Shown here in pieces: positions 38,083 to 51,849 of a stretch of 64,000 nt of DNA (the stretch's first letter is position 1; each line of letters begins with the position of its first letter). A program made the position numbers and the translations under genes. Source of the DNA: Lanius collurio (taxonomy: Eukaryota > Chordata > Aves > Passeriformes > Laniidae). The notes beneath the pieces were generated by a model. That model did not search any database and was not told the DNA's origin. It saw nothing but the letters and a program-made list of their open reading frames with translations. The stretch lies in the NCBI GenBank assembly GCA_020086605.1, contig JACBWW010000017.1:15007541-15071540 (forward strand), read 5' to 3'.

Positions 38083-40334
38083 CTACAAAAAGTTATAATT
38101 GCATTTAATGTTTTCTAGAAGCTCAGAGGACATTTCAATGTAGTACAATTATAGTACAAAGAACCTTTTATAACACTTTTTTTCCCATGGACTATTTTAA
38201 CTGTTTAGAATATTAAGGACAGAAGTTACACTTAAATCACGTTTACATTTCATTTTTGTCATCCAAAGTTCAGATGATAAGTAATACATTTTTTAATGCA
38301 GTCAGGGAGAATTTATACAAATAATACTCTGTGAAATTCAAATACTAATGATTTAAACAAACAGTGACACACAAACAGAAAAAATTATTATTTTTTAATT
38401 TCTTAGATTAACACAGTCATTGCATAAAAGCTACGCAAAGTCCTGCAAAAAGGAAGCATCATCTGACCAAACTAGTATTCTTATTATAAGCATTACCATC
38501 ACAGAAGACTTCTGTGTTTAATTTTTATTTTAAAAATATCATTCTGATTTGAACAGACTCCTGTTTCTTTGTGTAGAAAGAAATCCCAACACATACACAC
38601 ACCCTCACATCCTCTCTACAAAATCTCTTGCTTTTCTATCTATAAACATGTGGCCAACTCATTTTTTCACAGGAATACTAATACCTATATCCGGTCCTAT
38701 TCTAACTCATTAACTTGGAGTTATCAATAAATGTTTAGTTACTTACCATATTGTGCTTTAACAACATTGTGAGAAAGATTCTTAATTGTCTGGTATTTGG
38801 TTGGATGGGGGTGGGGGAAAACACTAAGTCAGAAATAAACCTACTAATTTGAAGCCTTTTTCCGGGTTTGTTTCAGTGGAGGACCATCTGCCATAACTGT
38901 AAATTTAGCAGAAGCTGCTGTATAGCTAACCCAACATATTGCTATATTGACACTAATAACAGAATTATTAAAAATAATATCACCTCATTTGAAATTGAAT
39001 TTGGTGTGTCTAATCATTTGGTGTGAATTCTGTTCTTGCCCAAGAGAAAAACCAAAACCTCTTGTCACAAGACCCTCAGTATACTTCAAAAATAATTCTG
39101 CTTTCCTCCTACCCAGGCTTACTTGTATGCAAACATTAAGGACATAAAATGACAGACGTACATAATTAGATAATCTAGCCAATTATTAGATTAGGCAAGC
39201 AAAGTAAATTATCATTGTGCAAATACATGCTATAATAAAACAAACAAACAAACAATAAAAACCCATAAAAAACCCCCAACACAAAACCCACCATATACTG
39301 TCTCACTGTCGACCTTTCTGAGCTTTCATCTTGCGTTTTCTCATTTCAACTACTCTACACAATCTAAAGGTTCTTAATTTCTTCACCGAACTGTACTTTG
39401 ACTCAAACTCAGCCAAACACAAAGCTGGGCTTGCTCACAGTAGTATTGTTGAGACTCTTTAGAATAAAAAGTACATATGCAATTCCAGATACCATTCTTA
39501 AAGCACAAATCTCCAGTTTCTTCTGGTGCCCCCTCCCTTCCCATTTACTAAATTGGTAGTTATAATTAATTTCTATGGAAAATGAAAAGTGCACACACAC
39601 AACAGTTATAGTCAACATTCACAGTCAGCATCACACATATCATTCAAGTATTTCAATTGCAACTAAATACAGTATCTGTGCTGCTCCATAATTTTATTCA
39701 CAAATAGTCTCTTCGTACAGAAAAGGCATGAGACTAATAAAAGTGTAGGGGGGGAAAAAGTATAAACTGCCAACTGGAGCTGCTTTTAAAAAACTGTTCC
39801 AACAGACCATTTTAAAATTATCATTAACAGACATACTGGGAAAAAAAAAAACCCTATAACAACCACAACCTTTTTCTGTTCTCTCATCCACTTGAAATTT
39901 CTTCAGGGAAGGAGTGTTTGTAAGGGCTTTTCTAAGATTTGCAAACTGCCTTAAGCCAGAATCATCTCACTAAAGACAAATAAATGTTAACATGGTGTTA
40001 ATGGTAAATATTTATCTTTACTTCTTCTCTCAAAAAATTAACTCAAACAGAAACACCATTCATCTAATAAAGCCATTAAACCAATAAAAAAATGACACTG
40101 AAATATTGAAAAAAATAAAGTTTCTTCAGCTGGCTACACATAATCATATGAAAAAGCTTTTATTTAGCTGTAATTAATCCTGTACTCCAGTTACACTTAC
40201 ATATAATGAAAAATCATTATCTAAATATACCAGAGATATTAAGGGAAAAAAAATCACTAAACAAACTGAAATTTAGGTAGGTAAAGGATTTTTACTATAA
40301 GCAAGCAGTTTCAGGAATAACTTTAACTGAATAG

Positions 40335-40508
40335 TGAAGGAAGGAAGGATTCCAGGAAGGAAGGAAGGATTCGAGGGAGGGAGGAAGGCAGGAAGGGAGA
40401 CAGGAAGGGAGGCAGGCAGGGAGGCAGGCAGGGAGGATTCCAGGAAGGAAGGAAGGATTCCAGGAAGGAAGGAAGGATTCCAGGAAGGAAGGGAAAAAGA
40501 AAGAAATT
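40335..40508 (+). repeat. GGAA/GGGA/GGCA microsatellite with 20-base higher-order units
   Basis: This purine tract is built from GGAA tetramers. At each end it resolves into units of the form GGATTCCAGGAAGGAAGGAA (20 bases), while the centre is GGGA- and GGCA-rich. It is imperfect but clearly periodic. The minus-strand Pro/Ser/Leu open frame across it is only a translation of the repeat. Confidence 0.95.
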
Positions 40509-43500
40509 AAAACAGTACAATATATACCTATTTACAAATACAAAGCACAAAAGCACACATCCAAGACAGCTGTGGGCAGTAGCAGGCTTTCAACTTCCAT
40601 GAGACCAAACCCAGGATCTATACAATGAAACAAATGAAGCACCACAGCACTAATACACTTTTTGAACATGGGTTAATAAGTGCCCATGGAATTGAGGACA
40701 AGTGACATTTTCCATTGGTTTCCATCTGGCACCTTCAGATCCCAGATAATCTGACCTTGCTGAAAAGTCACAATCTGTCCAATAATAACCTAACCATAGA
40801 GGTTGTTGCAGCACCTTTATGTTACCAACCTCAAATGCCTACATCAAAAAAGAAACCTAACTGCAGCTCCAGCTCCCGCTTGGACTCACGACACCCTGTA
40901 CACAAATTCTGAAATATTTTTTTGTTCAAAGTTTAACTGGTGAAGAAATACAGAATTTTCAGAGAGCAACACCCAGCTGACCTGGAAGTATCAAAAGAGG
41001 CCCAGCTGTCCCTGAAGGAAGAGTAAGGAAAATACTTTTCCATAGCAAATGTGGTTAAGAACTTGTTATCTGAAGTTGCTGTGCAATCTCCATCTTTTGA
41101 GAACTCAAGGTTTGTAGACTCCTCCACAAAACATTTAAAGATAAGGGAGGTCAAGAAGATTCAGTTTTGCCATATGAGGACCAGGCAAACAAGAACCATG
41201 TTCCTAAGCACCAAGAGACTAGTCACTATTGCTGCAAAGCATAAGCATGGAAGTAAGGACATCTACAGCCAAAATGTGCTAGATCTCTTCTGTCTCTCTG
41301 ATGAGAGAACAAGCTACTAACCTGTACAGAGATTTTACTTGTAATGTTTTGTGCAACAGAGAGTGTTCCTGACTATATAACGCAGTGCAGAAACACCTTC
41401 CCAATCCTCTGCTGACACTTCCCTCTTTTTTAGACAACCACTCCTGCTGAACACAGAGCTCAGAATCTTAGCAGAATAAGGGACCTATTGCCATGCTCAA
41501 AGTCGAGAGCTTTTATCTTCTGCTTCCTACTGGATGATAACTGCCTTCTTTGTCTGCAGGCATAATGAAACATTCTAAAGACACCCATCCAAACTGTACA
41601 TAGAAGCCTATATGAGAAGCAAGCATTTAAAAGGATGTGAGGTATTTAAGACTACGTTAAAATACGTATTTCTCCATTAACTCCATCTAAGCCATAAAGT
41701 TTGCACTATAAACCTCCTGTTCAAATCACTACATTATTCTAGGACAACTAAAACCTCATCAGCAACTATATACATTCTCCCTCCTTCTCAACCAGGAATT
41801 AAAAAAATCATTAAATCCAGTCCTTTTGAGCTTTACCGATGTATAAGTGTGAAAAATACTGTTATATACTCATGTTTTAGATTATAAAATAAAAACCTCC
41901 AACAGTACCCTTCTACACATTCAAAAACATTTAAAACATTCTCCCTAGTTTCTGCTGCAACTGAAATTATACTATCACCTTTCCTCTTCACCCAAACACT
42001 GCACTGAAATAACAGTAAAATATTCCTATTTTTTCTTAACTGTTCTCCAAATTCAGCCAGGAACTCATGCCATTTTTGAGATCACTTTTGTTCCAAATGA
42101 GTTCATTAAACCCATCTCTGTAAACCATGTAATTTACTCTTTAAATCAATGATAAGCTTCCATTCACTTTAGTTGTACATGGTTTGAATCCAGACAAACG
42201 GCCACAGATATATTACTCACTTTTTAAATTTTGCTTAAGAAACTTGCAGTAATTGCTAACAAATTCTTACTATTCTCACCGAATTGCTTATATGCAATTT
42301 ACTTTCAGTTTCATCTGCCTTTCAGGACAACTTTAACTGGAAGAGAGGGCAGGACACATGTTTTTGCAAATAGAGGTACTAGCAGCTTGCCAAATGTTCT
42401 TAAAATTCTCTCTTATACTCAGATTTTTTTTATTTTATTTATTTCTCAGTCTTTGAGATGGTGGCCTTTTGACAACTGTGTCTTCATAATAATAGTGTTT
42501 TTACCAGATGATATTGCTTGCCTTGCTTAGCCTTAAAATAAACTTAATTTCTTGGGTTTAATTTCTTTAAATTAAAGCCTAAGAAACAAAGGATTCAAAT
42601 CAGCCATCAAGTTGGCTTGTTTCTGTGCACTCTTACCAGAATTGTTTTCTCTGAAACTGCTGTGAAAAAACCCTCAGGCTACCACAGGCTGACAGATTCA
42701 CTGCCTCTTTTGCTTAAAAAACCCCAATATTCTACAACAATCAAGAAAGTGTAAAACATCATCATTTTTAATTTTTACTTATTGGTGATAGACAAAGTTA
42801 AAAATATTTACTTCAACTGTACTCTAAAGTTCAGTAACTTTGGGAAATGCTGCTCACCTTTTAAAAAAAATACGGTGTGCTTTCTAAGAAAACATTGCAC
42901 AAATATAACTAACACATTTTCCTTTGGAAAGATCTTAGAAAACAACTTCTACCAACTTTAAACCAACATGAAAAACCACATGTAAACCAACTCCAAGATT
43001 TGCTTTGATAACAGTAATGAAAACCATTTTTCCAATATCAAAAACTGAAAATTCATGCTGAAAAGTCTTCAAAGTTTAAATACACCATATGAGACTTGTA
43101 GCATTCCACTTAAATGAATTCTCTTTTATTTTGATTTAGCCCCTAGAAAGACAAACTAATGAGTTTTTCCAATTTTTATGTTTCTTTCTAGTTCACAAAA
43201 TGTTTCATTACCATCACAGAATCTATCCAAATATTACCAGTCTTTCACTGGGATTTTTATTTCTGGTGCCTTACTGATTTTCAACTCAGTGCAAACCTAG
43301 CAGTACACACTTAGGAGGTATAATTCTAATGTACATTGTTCACTATTGTTCAGAGTTAACAAAGCTCCGACTTCAGACCCCTAGCCAAAAATAAATAGTT
43401 GATCTGTTATCCCAGTGTGACAGAGAAAAAGTAATTCCTAATTTCACCATCAGCAAACACAAGACTGTTGCCAACAAAGAACTCTATAACTAGAAGCAAA

Positions 43501-46500
43501 CTTTACCAACGTAAATTAATGAAGAAAGCCCAGGAAGATAAATAAATAGTACACAGTATGTTACCTGCCTAACTAAATTTTTTCCTTTACAACTACTGCT
43601 TAATTGCCCAAAACCTAATTCACAAGCATTTTTCCTGTAAAGAAACTCACAGTACTTTTAAATTGCCTTCCAGTACAAACTTTCAAGCCTTGCTTTGACT
43701 TCACAATAAAATAATAGCAACAAACTTATAATCTATCCTACCCTCCACCACAAGGGAAACCTGCATCTCATTTATGAGCTAAGAGGCACAGAGTAGGGAC
43801 TCCACTACAACCCACACCAGTGCTGAAGCTGTGCAGCAAAGCACTAATGCACTGTAGAGGCCAGAATCGTGAAGTCATGCTAAACTCCAGCCGCAGGGTC
43901 AGCCTCATAACACACAAGTTCTGGGATATTATCACCATCCCCTAACCATGCAACAATGTCGGAGCAAAAGTTGTTTATGCATTCTAAGATCCTAAAGAGT
44001 CCATTATGTTTCATTAAAGAAGTCTTACTTTATTTCTAACAACAGCTCACTCCCAAAACAAGAGAATTGTATTTATTATTCTAGCACAGAAAAAATCTTT
44101 CTCTATTGGTATGTTAGTTTCTTATGAGGGTTGCTCTAAGTTGTCGCTTAAGGTCACACCTCAATCCATTTCAGCTGTGGACTGTCACTGAAAAGCAGGA
44201 TCTCACTCTTCACTTTCAACTGTACATTCTTGCCCCTTCCTTGCAGTATGGGTTTGCTATGTAGCAGAGCAAATTATTTTTTTCATATCATTACCAAATC
44301 TGTGGGAAACTTAGAAGTTTACCTTCGAGCAAGATCAGTCAATGGGTTGATGCAATCCACACTGAGGTCATACAATTACCATACACAAAACCACCAGTGC
44401 AGTAACACCCAGTCAGGGAAAAACCACAGTCCTCTCCTTTCAGCAGAGGTCAACAGCTGTCCTAGATTACATGAAATTGCAGCCTCTATTTCCACAACTA
44501 TCAGATCTGCTGACTGACTCAAAGGCTATCCAACTCTTCCAGATTCACCTTTCAAAGATGTACTTAATACCTGTTACTCTTTTTGGCAAAGGCAAAGATT
44601 AAGTACTATTTTAAACCTTTAGTTAAGTGTCTCTTCATTAAGACATTCCCTATAGCTTTGTTTTAACCCTGATCTTTTCCTGTTAAAACAAGAAAAGTTG
44701 CAGATAAGAAATCTGTCAGCTAAAGTTATTGTCTTCTCCTTACTCTATTAAATACAGATTTAGAGTTTGCTATAGTTAATATAGCCTTATTCATATTATA
44801 TTGTTTGATCTGCTCTTTGAAGAGGGGTAAAAAGAAGGTGCCACACTAACTACTAGAGCTCTCACTGCTGTGGTTGGTAGTCAACCTCGTCATTGCTATA
44901 GTGTGGACAATTTGTTAAAAAGGTAAAATAAAGACTCTTCGTCCATGAAGAAAAGGCTTCATCCTATGAAGTCCTACCACTGAATTTCATAAAATTCTCC
45001 ATTTAGAAAAATCTGCTCCCCAACAAAACAACTGATTCATTTTGAATCATCACTCTGCAGCACAACAAATAGTTTGTTTTTGAAACAGCTGTAGATAAAA
45101 TTCTATCGGTCCACTGAGGAAACTAATTGCTTTAATAATTTTAGCTGGAATGCTAGGGAATTAATGAGTTTCTTCCACCTCCCTCAAGAAATCCTTTCAT
45201 ATAAAAAAAGGAAGAAATGTATACATAACCACTTAAAACTCTAAAAAAATGTTCTACATATACATTATGATTATCAGTAATGTAAGTCATAAATATACAA
45301 TACCTTATATGGTAAAACATGCATTTATATTACTGCAGTATTTTAAATTTATTATCAAATTTTTCTCTTTTCCAGTGAAAAAAAAATACACACACTGCTG
45401 TAAATCTGCTCAAAAAGGCCAGAGCATTCATAGGTAAGCACCTGCAAAATGCATGTCTCAGTGTGTACATATAACATTATACCATCCATATTCTTAGACA
45501 TTAACACCAAAAAAACTCATCAGAACAGTAAACCAGACAGTGAGACTCTAATAATAACAACAGCAACAGGAAAACTAGCATATAATGTTTTTATAGACTT
45601 GGGAGATCCTGCCGCTAACCCAGGGGGTGGGAAGAGGGCCCGGACCATGACAAAACCACCACATTGTTAGCTGGCCTTTCCCCAAGCAGCTGCATGAAAG
45701 AAGTCTTGGTGAAAAGTCACACAAAGAATGCTGTTACACAGCATTCCTGATCATCATCCACTGGAATCAGATTTCAAAGTAACAACTTGAACAGCAAAAT
45801 CAAACCTTTTAAGCTTACAGAAAATTGTGGAAAAAGATTACTGCACGAAAACTATTTAAACAGGAGATGCACTATATTAGATACAAATGAACCATCTGCT
45901 TAAAAAACAGAATGCATACTCAGTATTATGAGAAGATAAAAGAATTGGGATTCAAAAAGCTATAATCAGTTTAAATGGTCATGATTTTATTTCCTTCTCA
46001 CTGAGTGTCAAAAATCCAAAGGAAATTACTGCAACAGTTAAGGCAATAATACTGAACTGAAAGGCCCAAAACTGTCAGATGCCAACAGTTCTCAAGTATC
46101 TTCAAGCAAATACTCACTTGTTACCTCTCCGTTTTTCAAAAAACATGTTTATATTTTTAATCCACTTACCAATCCACCAACCACCAAAGAAAAATTAATC
46201 TTTCAATAGTCTTCTTACACATAAGAAAATCAATAAGCAACGCATATACATATCAGGTTTTATAATTTAAAAAAACTTTTACATTCAGTCATGTTTAAAA
46301 CCTCAACAGTTACCCTAAATGAACATGAACATTTATCATGGAGATCTGTCAACAAATATATTCAGAGAGAAAACTTCCTTTTCCAATTCAATCTTACTTT
46401 TCTACTTTTATTATCAATAAGAAAAGAATAAATAAAAAAAATAAAAAACAGTAAATAGCCTAACTGAATTTATATAATTCCACTCTCTGAACACTGAAAA

Positions 46501-47592
46501 AGTCCTAATGTTTATGTAAAAACAAAGTCCACGTACAGGAAAGATTATTTTTCGTTCACAAAACTTAACCATAGCCCTAAGACAGTCACAGATATTCGGC
46601 AGACAAAATATTAAAATTCATTCAAAGCTAATTCCTAAAATTTCTTACCAACACTCTGCTCACCACTGTGCAACGTCCTGTTACTCTTAAAAATTTATTA
46701 AATCAAATGCGCAGCTAAATACAATCCACTCTTAACAATCCTTAGGACAAACAAACTTTAGGACAGACAAGCCACACCACCGATACTAGTCCAGACTCCA
46801 TTCAGCTAAATCCAAGAGTATTGTTTCTGAGATCTGTGGAAGTGCAGGAGCAGAATAACCATTTTCACACAGTGCAGAGACTGAATGAGCAATTGCAAAT
46901 GGACTTTGGCTGCTCCTGTTCAAGGTCAGTTGAGGTCTCCAACAATGGAAAGCACAGGAGGGACACTGAAGTAGACTAGGACATATTCCATACAAATTCA
47001 GACAACTATCTCTTTGGGCTCACTACAAGTTCTGATTACAGCACCAGTAGCCACCATCACCAAGCCAAGAACAAGCAGGAGGAACCTTTGTACTCCCCCG
47101 TGTACCCAAAAAGGTTATGGGAAGCGGTACTGGAAAGGTGAGCACAGAATAACTGACCTTTGCCACCCCAGTCTGCAAATACGAAGTGGCATCAAACAAA
47201 ACCATGAGATAAACAGGGTCAAAAGAAACCCCATGGACACATCATACTGATCAACTGCAAAATGCCTTACCACACAACATTATGGACATGAAACTTTATA
47301 CAGAAGGGAACACTGTGATGTACTCGTTTTCCATTAAACACGGAAATACCATGTCTGGATCAAGAAGTCCCAAAGCATAAATGCTTGTAGGCTGGGAAAC
47401 TTCTGAGAAGGCACACAACACCCTTCTCAAGAATCTAGATCATAGTGACAAAGAGAGCAGGACAAACGTTTGGCCTCCACGATATGCTCCCCTCCTCTTA
47501 CTATCTCAGGCTGTCACTCCTAAGTTCTCTGTAAGATCCACGACAGTACTGCTCCAATAATGCCATATTTAAGGAATCACTGAAAACTGCTA

Positions 47593-48241
47593 TGTCCTGG
47601 GGTGACCGTATGATACTGTATTCCCTATCATCTGCACTATGCCAGACATGAATCCTGTGCCTTCCTGTGTCTTTAAGCTGTTTCTCAGGAGAGGGGGGAG
47701 AGAAGCCAGGCAAATTTTTCAGAGTGGTTTGTGCTCAAGGACACACACACTCCCCTGCGTTCCTGCTGCTACAGAGCCGAGGAAAGCACCTTCCTGCTTG
47801 CTCCCAGCTCTCAGCTCCTTTTCTCAGGAGAGGGACACAATTAACACTCTTTGCTTTTTAGCTAGCCTGTTAGCTGAGGCAGGAACTTTTCTTGGGACTG
47901 CTCTGCTCCGGTCCAGAACAACATCACTGGAGGCCCCACAACGTGGAGGGGCCCACGCCAAACACCAGCTCCAGAGAGGGCAGAGCCACACCCACAGAAA
48001 GGACTCTCAAATCTACCCAGGCTTCTTCTCCACAGCAAAAGGTTTTATTAGCTAACATTACTCATCCTTTTTTCCGTACCTGCATGCACTTTGCTTGTTA
48101 AATAAATAGGGTTTTTTGCATTTTCCTCTGAGGAATTTTTTACTGAATCTGGGGCGGGGGTATGGGCTGCTGAAATCTGCCTTCTAACAGAAGGATGTTA
48201 ATTTCGGACGTTTTCCTCCAAATTTGTCTCAAACCAAGACA
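47593..48241 (+). mobile_element. Solo LTR, about 650 bases, antisense to MLLT10
   Basis: The element starts TGTCCTGGGGTGACCG and ends AAACCAAGACA, giving the TG...CA ends of an LTR. I recognise the sequence as a common avian ERV LTR, probably ERVL-like. It has AATAAA at 48101-48106, a T-rich stretch behind it, and the GGACGTTTTCCTCCAAATTT segment before the 3' end. The middle contains AACAACATCACTGGAGGCCC and CACAACGTGGAGGGGC, typical of the same family. No internal retroviral region lies on either side. The five flanking bases on each side (tgcta and ctgta) do not form a clean duplication. Open frames inside it (such as 47639-48055) are not genes. Confidence 0.82.
48101..48106 (+). promoter_or_regulatory. 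AATAAA poly-A signal of the solo LTR
   Basis: TTAAATAAATAGG is followed by a T-rich segment, the usual layout of the R/U5 border in this LTR. It is antisense to MLLT10 and so not expected to affect its mRNA. Confidence 0.55.
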
Positions 48242-51224
48242 CTGTAATTCTGTATTTGCCATAGATGAAACTAGAGAATCCCCATTAACCCGATAAGCAC
48301 AACAAAAGCAGAGGCAAACAAACTTCAAATAGAAATATAAAACCTAAAAGGCAAATCTAAAAAAATAGTGATCTCCAAAAGGTCAGATAAGCAGCAATAG
48401 GCCAGTAAAAGGAGAGGGAGCAGGAGGAAGAATGCACACAAAGGAACCTCACACTACTGGGGGGTAGGAGGGAAGGACAAAACACAAAATACTAACACAA
48501 CCACACCATATGCTACCATATTATACAGTCAATTAATTATACTTCTAGTAGGTTAATAATACTTATAAACAACACAAGTTTGATTCCCAGACTACTCTGT
48601 AATATATATAGTGCCCCAGAGTTCCTAAAGGCAAGATAACACCATTACAGAAGAGTTTTAAGATTAGGCTGCCTTCAGTTACAGTTGTGCAACTGACTTA
48701 AGACAGCTCATGTACAGGCTGCTGCTAAAAGAATACTCCTGGCCATTCCTTGCATCAGCATAGGCATCTGGGTCAGGGGAATTTTCATGTAGCTGTAAAG
48801 GAATGCAGGGGCAGAAAAAAAGAAACGTTTTAAATGCCAGTACCATCACAAAGGAGGAGGAAGCAATGTATAGCAAAGACACTCTCTGCAGTAACAGCAT
48901 CTTACTGCAGGTTAAGAAAATCATGGAATCCATAGTAAAAGCTCAGCAGACCATTAAGCTTACTAATATAAAAGAAAATACAGTACCTTCAAGCCCAAAA
49001 CACGGCTCTTCACCTTATTATAAAGCAAATATCCAGAAGACAGTTTAAAAAAAACCCTACAGGAGAAGTAGGCCATGCATGGGCTAAGCTATCTGCATAT
49101 TCAAAACAGAAAGCACACTGTTTCTTTCTGGCTACAAAATGAAGTTTTTTGTTGCCAGAAGGCAGAAAGAAAAAAAATCCTCTGACTTAAAATCAGCAAT
49201 TTCTTCCCTTGTACTGAAAAACTAAGACCATTTAATTACTTCTATACTTAGAGAAAGACTGCATAATTACAAGTTTATAAAGCTGGATCCTTACAAGGTT
49301 TTATCAGAAACGTTTGTTTGCAAGTTCCTTGTCAAATATCTGTATCTTTTCATGACACACTAGGCAACAAAAGGTGTAACGGTGTTAAAAAGAAAATTAA
49401 GTATTAACCTACTGTAAGTGCCATTTTCAACTGGCAAGTCCATTACCTGTTCTTCAACAGTATTTCCTTAAGTCTAAAAATCTTCTGACACAATCTCTTG
49501 TTAGGCAACTCTTTGAAAGGAAAGCTTCAGGTAAGACTGAAAATTTCTCAAATGAAACACCAGTCAAAGTATTTTCCAAGGTGCACATCCTCCTGTAAAG
49601 GTGTTATTTAAAGGGCATTTGGTCCACAAAGTAGAATTTGCTGTTTCCAACACCATGGACAAGATCTGTTACAGAGGCTGGGTGTTTACAGAAGAAAACA
49701 TAAATTCTTAAGCCTCTCAGCTATGAAATTTTCAGTATGAAGCTTTCACTGATGAAAATACTTGGGAATTAAAATTATGGTAGAGTATAATATCTTTGCT
49801 ACTTAAACGTAAAACATTTCAATCTTACAGAGTAATTCACTTTCAGATAAGAATTTACAATTACAATTAATAGAGCCATAAGAGAGAGAATAGGAGGCTC
49901 AGATGTTTGATGCACACTATCAAAGTAAGTTCTCAAGATTTTATTCAAAGAAAAAGTTTCAACAACACCACAGACAATAGCAAAGCATTCCCAAATACTA
50001 CTTTAAGTATAAAGCCAGAAAACACTTCAGCTACTTCATACTTCACCAATTTTCCTCTATATTTCAAGAAGTTTGAGGCTTTCTTACTACTATTTCCTAA
50101 AAAAAGAAAGTGTCCAGCTGACATTTCGAAAGAAATTAATTCAACACTGCATGTGTTAACATGAGAGAATAATAAAGAAGAGGAATAAGACTTAAGTACT
50201 GGCTACTAAGTTCAGTAATGTGTTTGAGTCAGTTGACACTAGAATGGTAAACCTAGAGCATATATGTATGTGTGAACAGAGCAGTCAAAGGCAAGCGTAG
50301 ATCAGCACAAACATGAGCAAGCCCTGTGGTCCTCCAACTCAGCTACAACAGAAATAGCAAAGCTGCATCATCCCTAAGCTAAGATATAAATTAGCTACAA
50401 TATTTTGTATGCAGCATAGAATCTGCAGAATACAATTTACACAAACCGTCCAAGTGAAATCCAGAAGCTGATCATATTTTCTCCTCTCACAAGAGAAAAG
50501 GCTCAGTATCAAAATGACCAGGCAATACAGATAGATGATGGATGGGAATTTAGAAGTATCTACTAGAGAGAGAAGGCGGCATTCCAAAAGTGATTGAAAA
50601 GTTAATTGAAATTTTTCACTCATATCACCCAGCTATTAGTAAAAACATAATCAAGACCGAATATTCACTGGAGACTTTCTCTAGCAGTTCTACTCAGCAG
50701 GAGCAGTACTGATGATAACCTGAACAGTGAAATTAGAAAGATGCAAGGGAGAGGTTATCACTACTGCAACTTTCCAGCTCTAACTTCTTTGTTACAGAAC
50801 CTATTAGTAAATCAGGCATGAAAGAGCCAACCTTTGAAAATGCACTGGTGCATTCAGTCTGGACTATAGACATAAAATTCCACTTTCCTCCATGAATGGT
50901 GTACTTTCAACAGTTTTCTATAAATGGTCAGGCTCCAACTAAATACATGTAAAATTCATCGATTTTACCCATTAAAATCTTACGTTAAAATGCAGTTTTT
51001 CTATTGTAACTTTTTCCTAAAAATGAAACTAAGAATAATGATAGATGTCCTCAAACTAAATTGAACCTAAAGTGGACAAATAAGCATTATTGTAAAACAG
51101 TTCTCTCTTTCCAAAGCAGTCAGTGTTTTCTTTTATGTTTAGGATCCCTATATTTTTTTTTTCCGCAGATTTATTTGCCTCATACAAAAAAAGAGAGTTC
51201 ACAGAAAGCAAGAATAAAACTTAC

Positions 51225-51279
51225 CCCCATTATCTGTTCTCTTTAAAGCACCATCCTTATGAGGGCATAATTCACATCT
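51225..51279 (-). CDS. MLLT10: MLLT10 coding exon: zinc-knuckle start of the PZP module
   Basis: This 55-base exon encodes RCELCPHKDGALKRTDNG plus the first base of the next Gly codon (about residues 81-98). The acceptor is a pyrimidine-rich run ending in cctag, and the donor is GGGG|GTAAGT, close to consensus. The Cys-x-x-Cys pair (C82, C85 by human numbering) supplies the first two zinc ligands of the knuckle joining PHD1 to PHD2 in the AF10/BRPF/JADE type of extended PHD finger. The exon starts in phase 0 and ends in phase 1, matching the next exon at 38082. It is the most upstream exon found; the preceding exon carrying PHD1 was not seen between 51280 and 64000. It is very short and is identified by exact framing and near-identity to the family. 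Confidence 0.93.
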
Positions 51280-51849
51280 CTAGGAAAAAAAGCAAAAATA
51301 AAATAAAAAAAATGGAATGATCATAGAAGCATTGAAAAAGAAACCACACACATTAAAACTGTTATCTGATATTAAGGAAGCAGCCATTCTTCAAAAGCGA
51401 ATGGGTATGTATTCCCTTAACCTTCACTTGAGCATTAATATTAGTTTGTGAAAAATAAAGCTTTCTCCTCCAGATCTTGAAACTGTGACACACAATAAAG
51501 CTACTATTCCCGGATTCCACACCCTGGAATTCTGGAGACAAGCCTCCAAAAACTACAGCATAGGGTAGATTTACATACCAAGAAGCTTGGACACAGTCCA
51601 AAAACTGCCTACTGTATTTCCTTCTTCTAGCACCTCTGTGTTTTCCAAGGTGGTCAATCACAAATACATGCCATGGATATGATGAGCACAGGTGCACATA
51701 ACTATGGCTGACCACACAGTCTCTGCTGACCCCCACTTATCCTGAGAGATGAAAATCAACCTCACTTTCTGTCTCAGAAAAAGGTCAGAAGTTGACTTAT
51801 CCCTACAACTGTAGTAAGACCGCATGTCTGGAAGTAATAAATTTGATCC

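Larger units (their letters stand above)
38083..51224 (-). other. MLLT10: MLLT10 intron (13.1 kb) with microsatellite and solo LTR
   Basis: The intron runs from GTAAGT at 51224 to acceptor tttttgtag at 38083. It contains the GGAA-rich microsatellite at 40335-40508 and the LTR at 47593-48241. The segments 38083-40330, 40510-47590 and 48242-51224 hold no gene or repeat I can identify. Confidence 0.88.

Noticed and set aside
40335..40508. Possible CRISPR-like array
   Set aside because: Units are adjacent with no unique spacers, and the context is a vertebrate intron. It is a microsatellite.
40323..40556. Pro/Ser/Leu-rich frame on the minus strand
   Set aside because: It is a direct translation of the GGAA microsatellite.
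41000..41330. 89-residue frame and surrounding moderately complex sequence, considered as an old repeat or pseudogene
   Set aside because: No family recognised and no repeat termini; evidence too thin to annotate.
47639..48055. 138-residue frame on the plus strand
   Set aside because: It lies wholly inside the solo LTR at 47593-48241, with no matching protein family.
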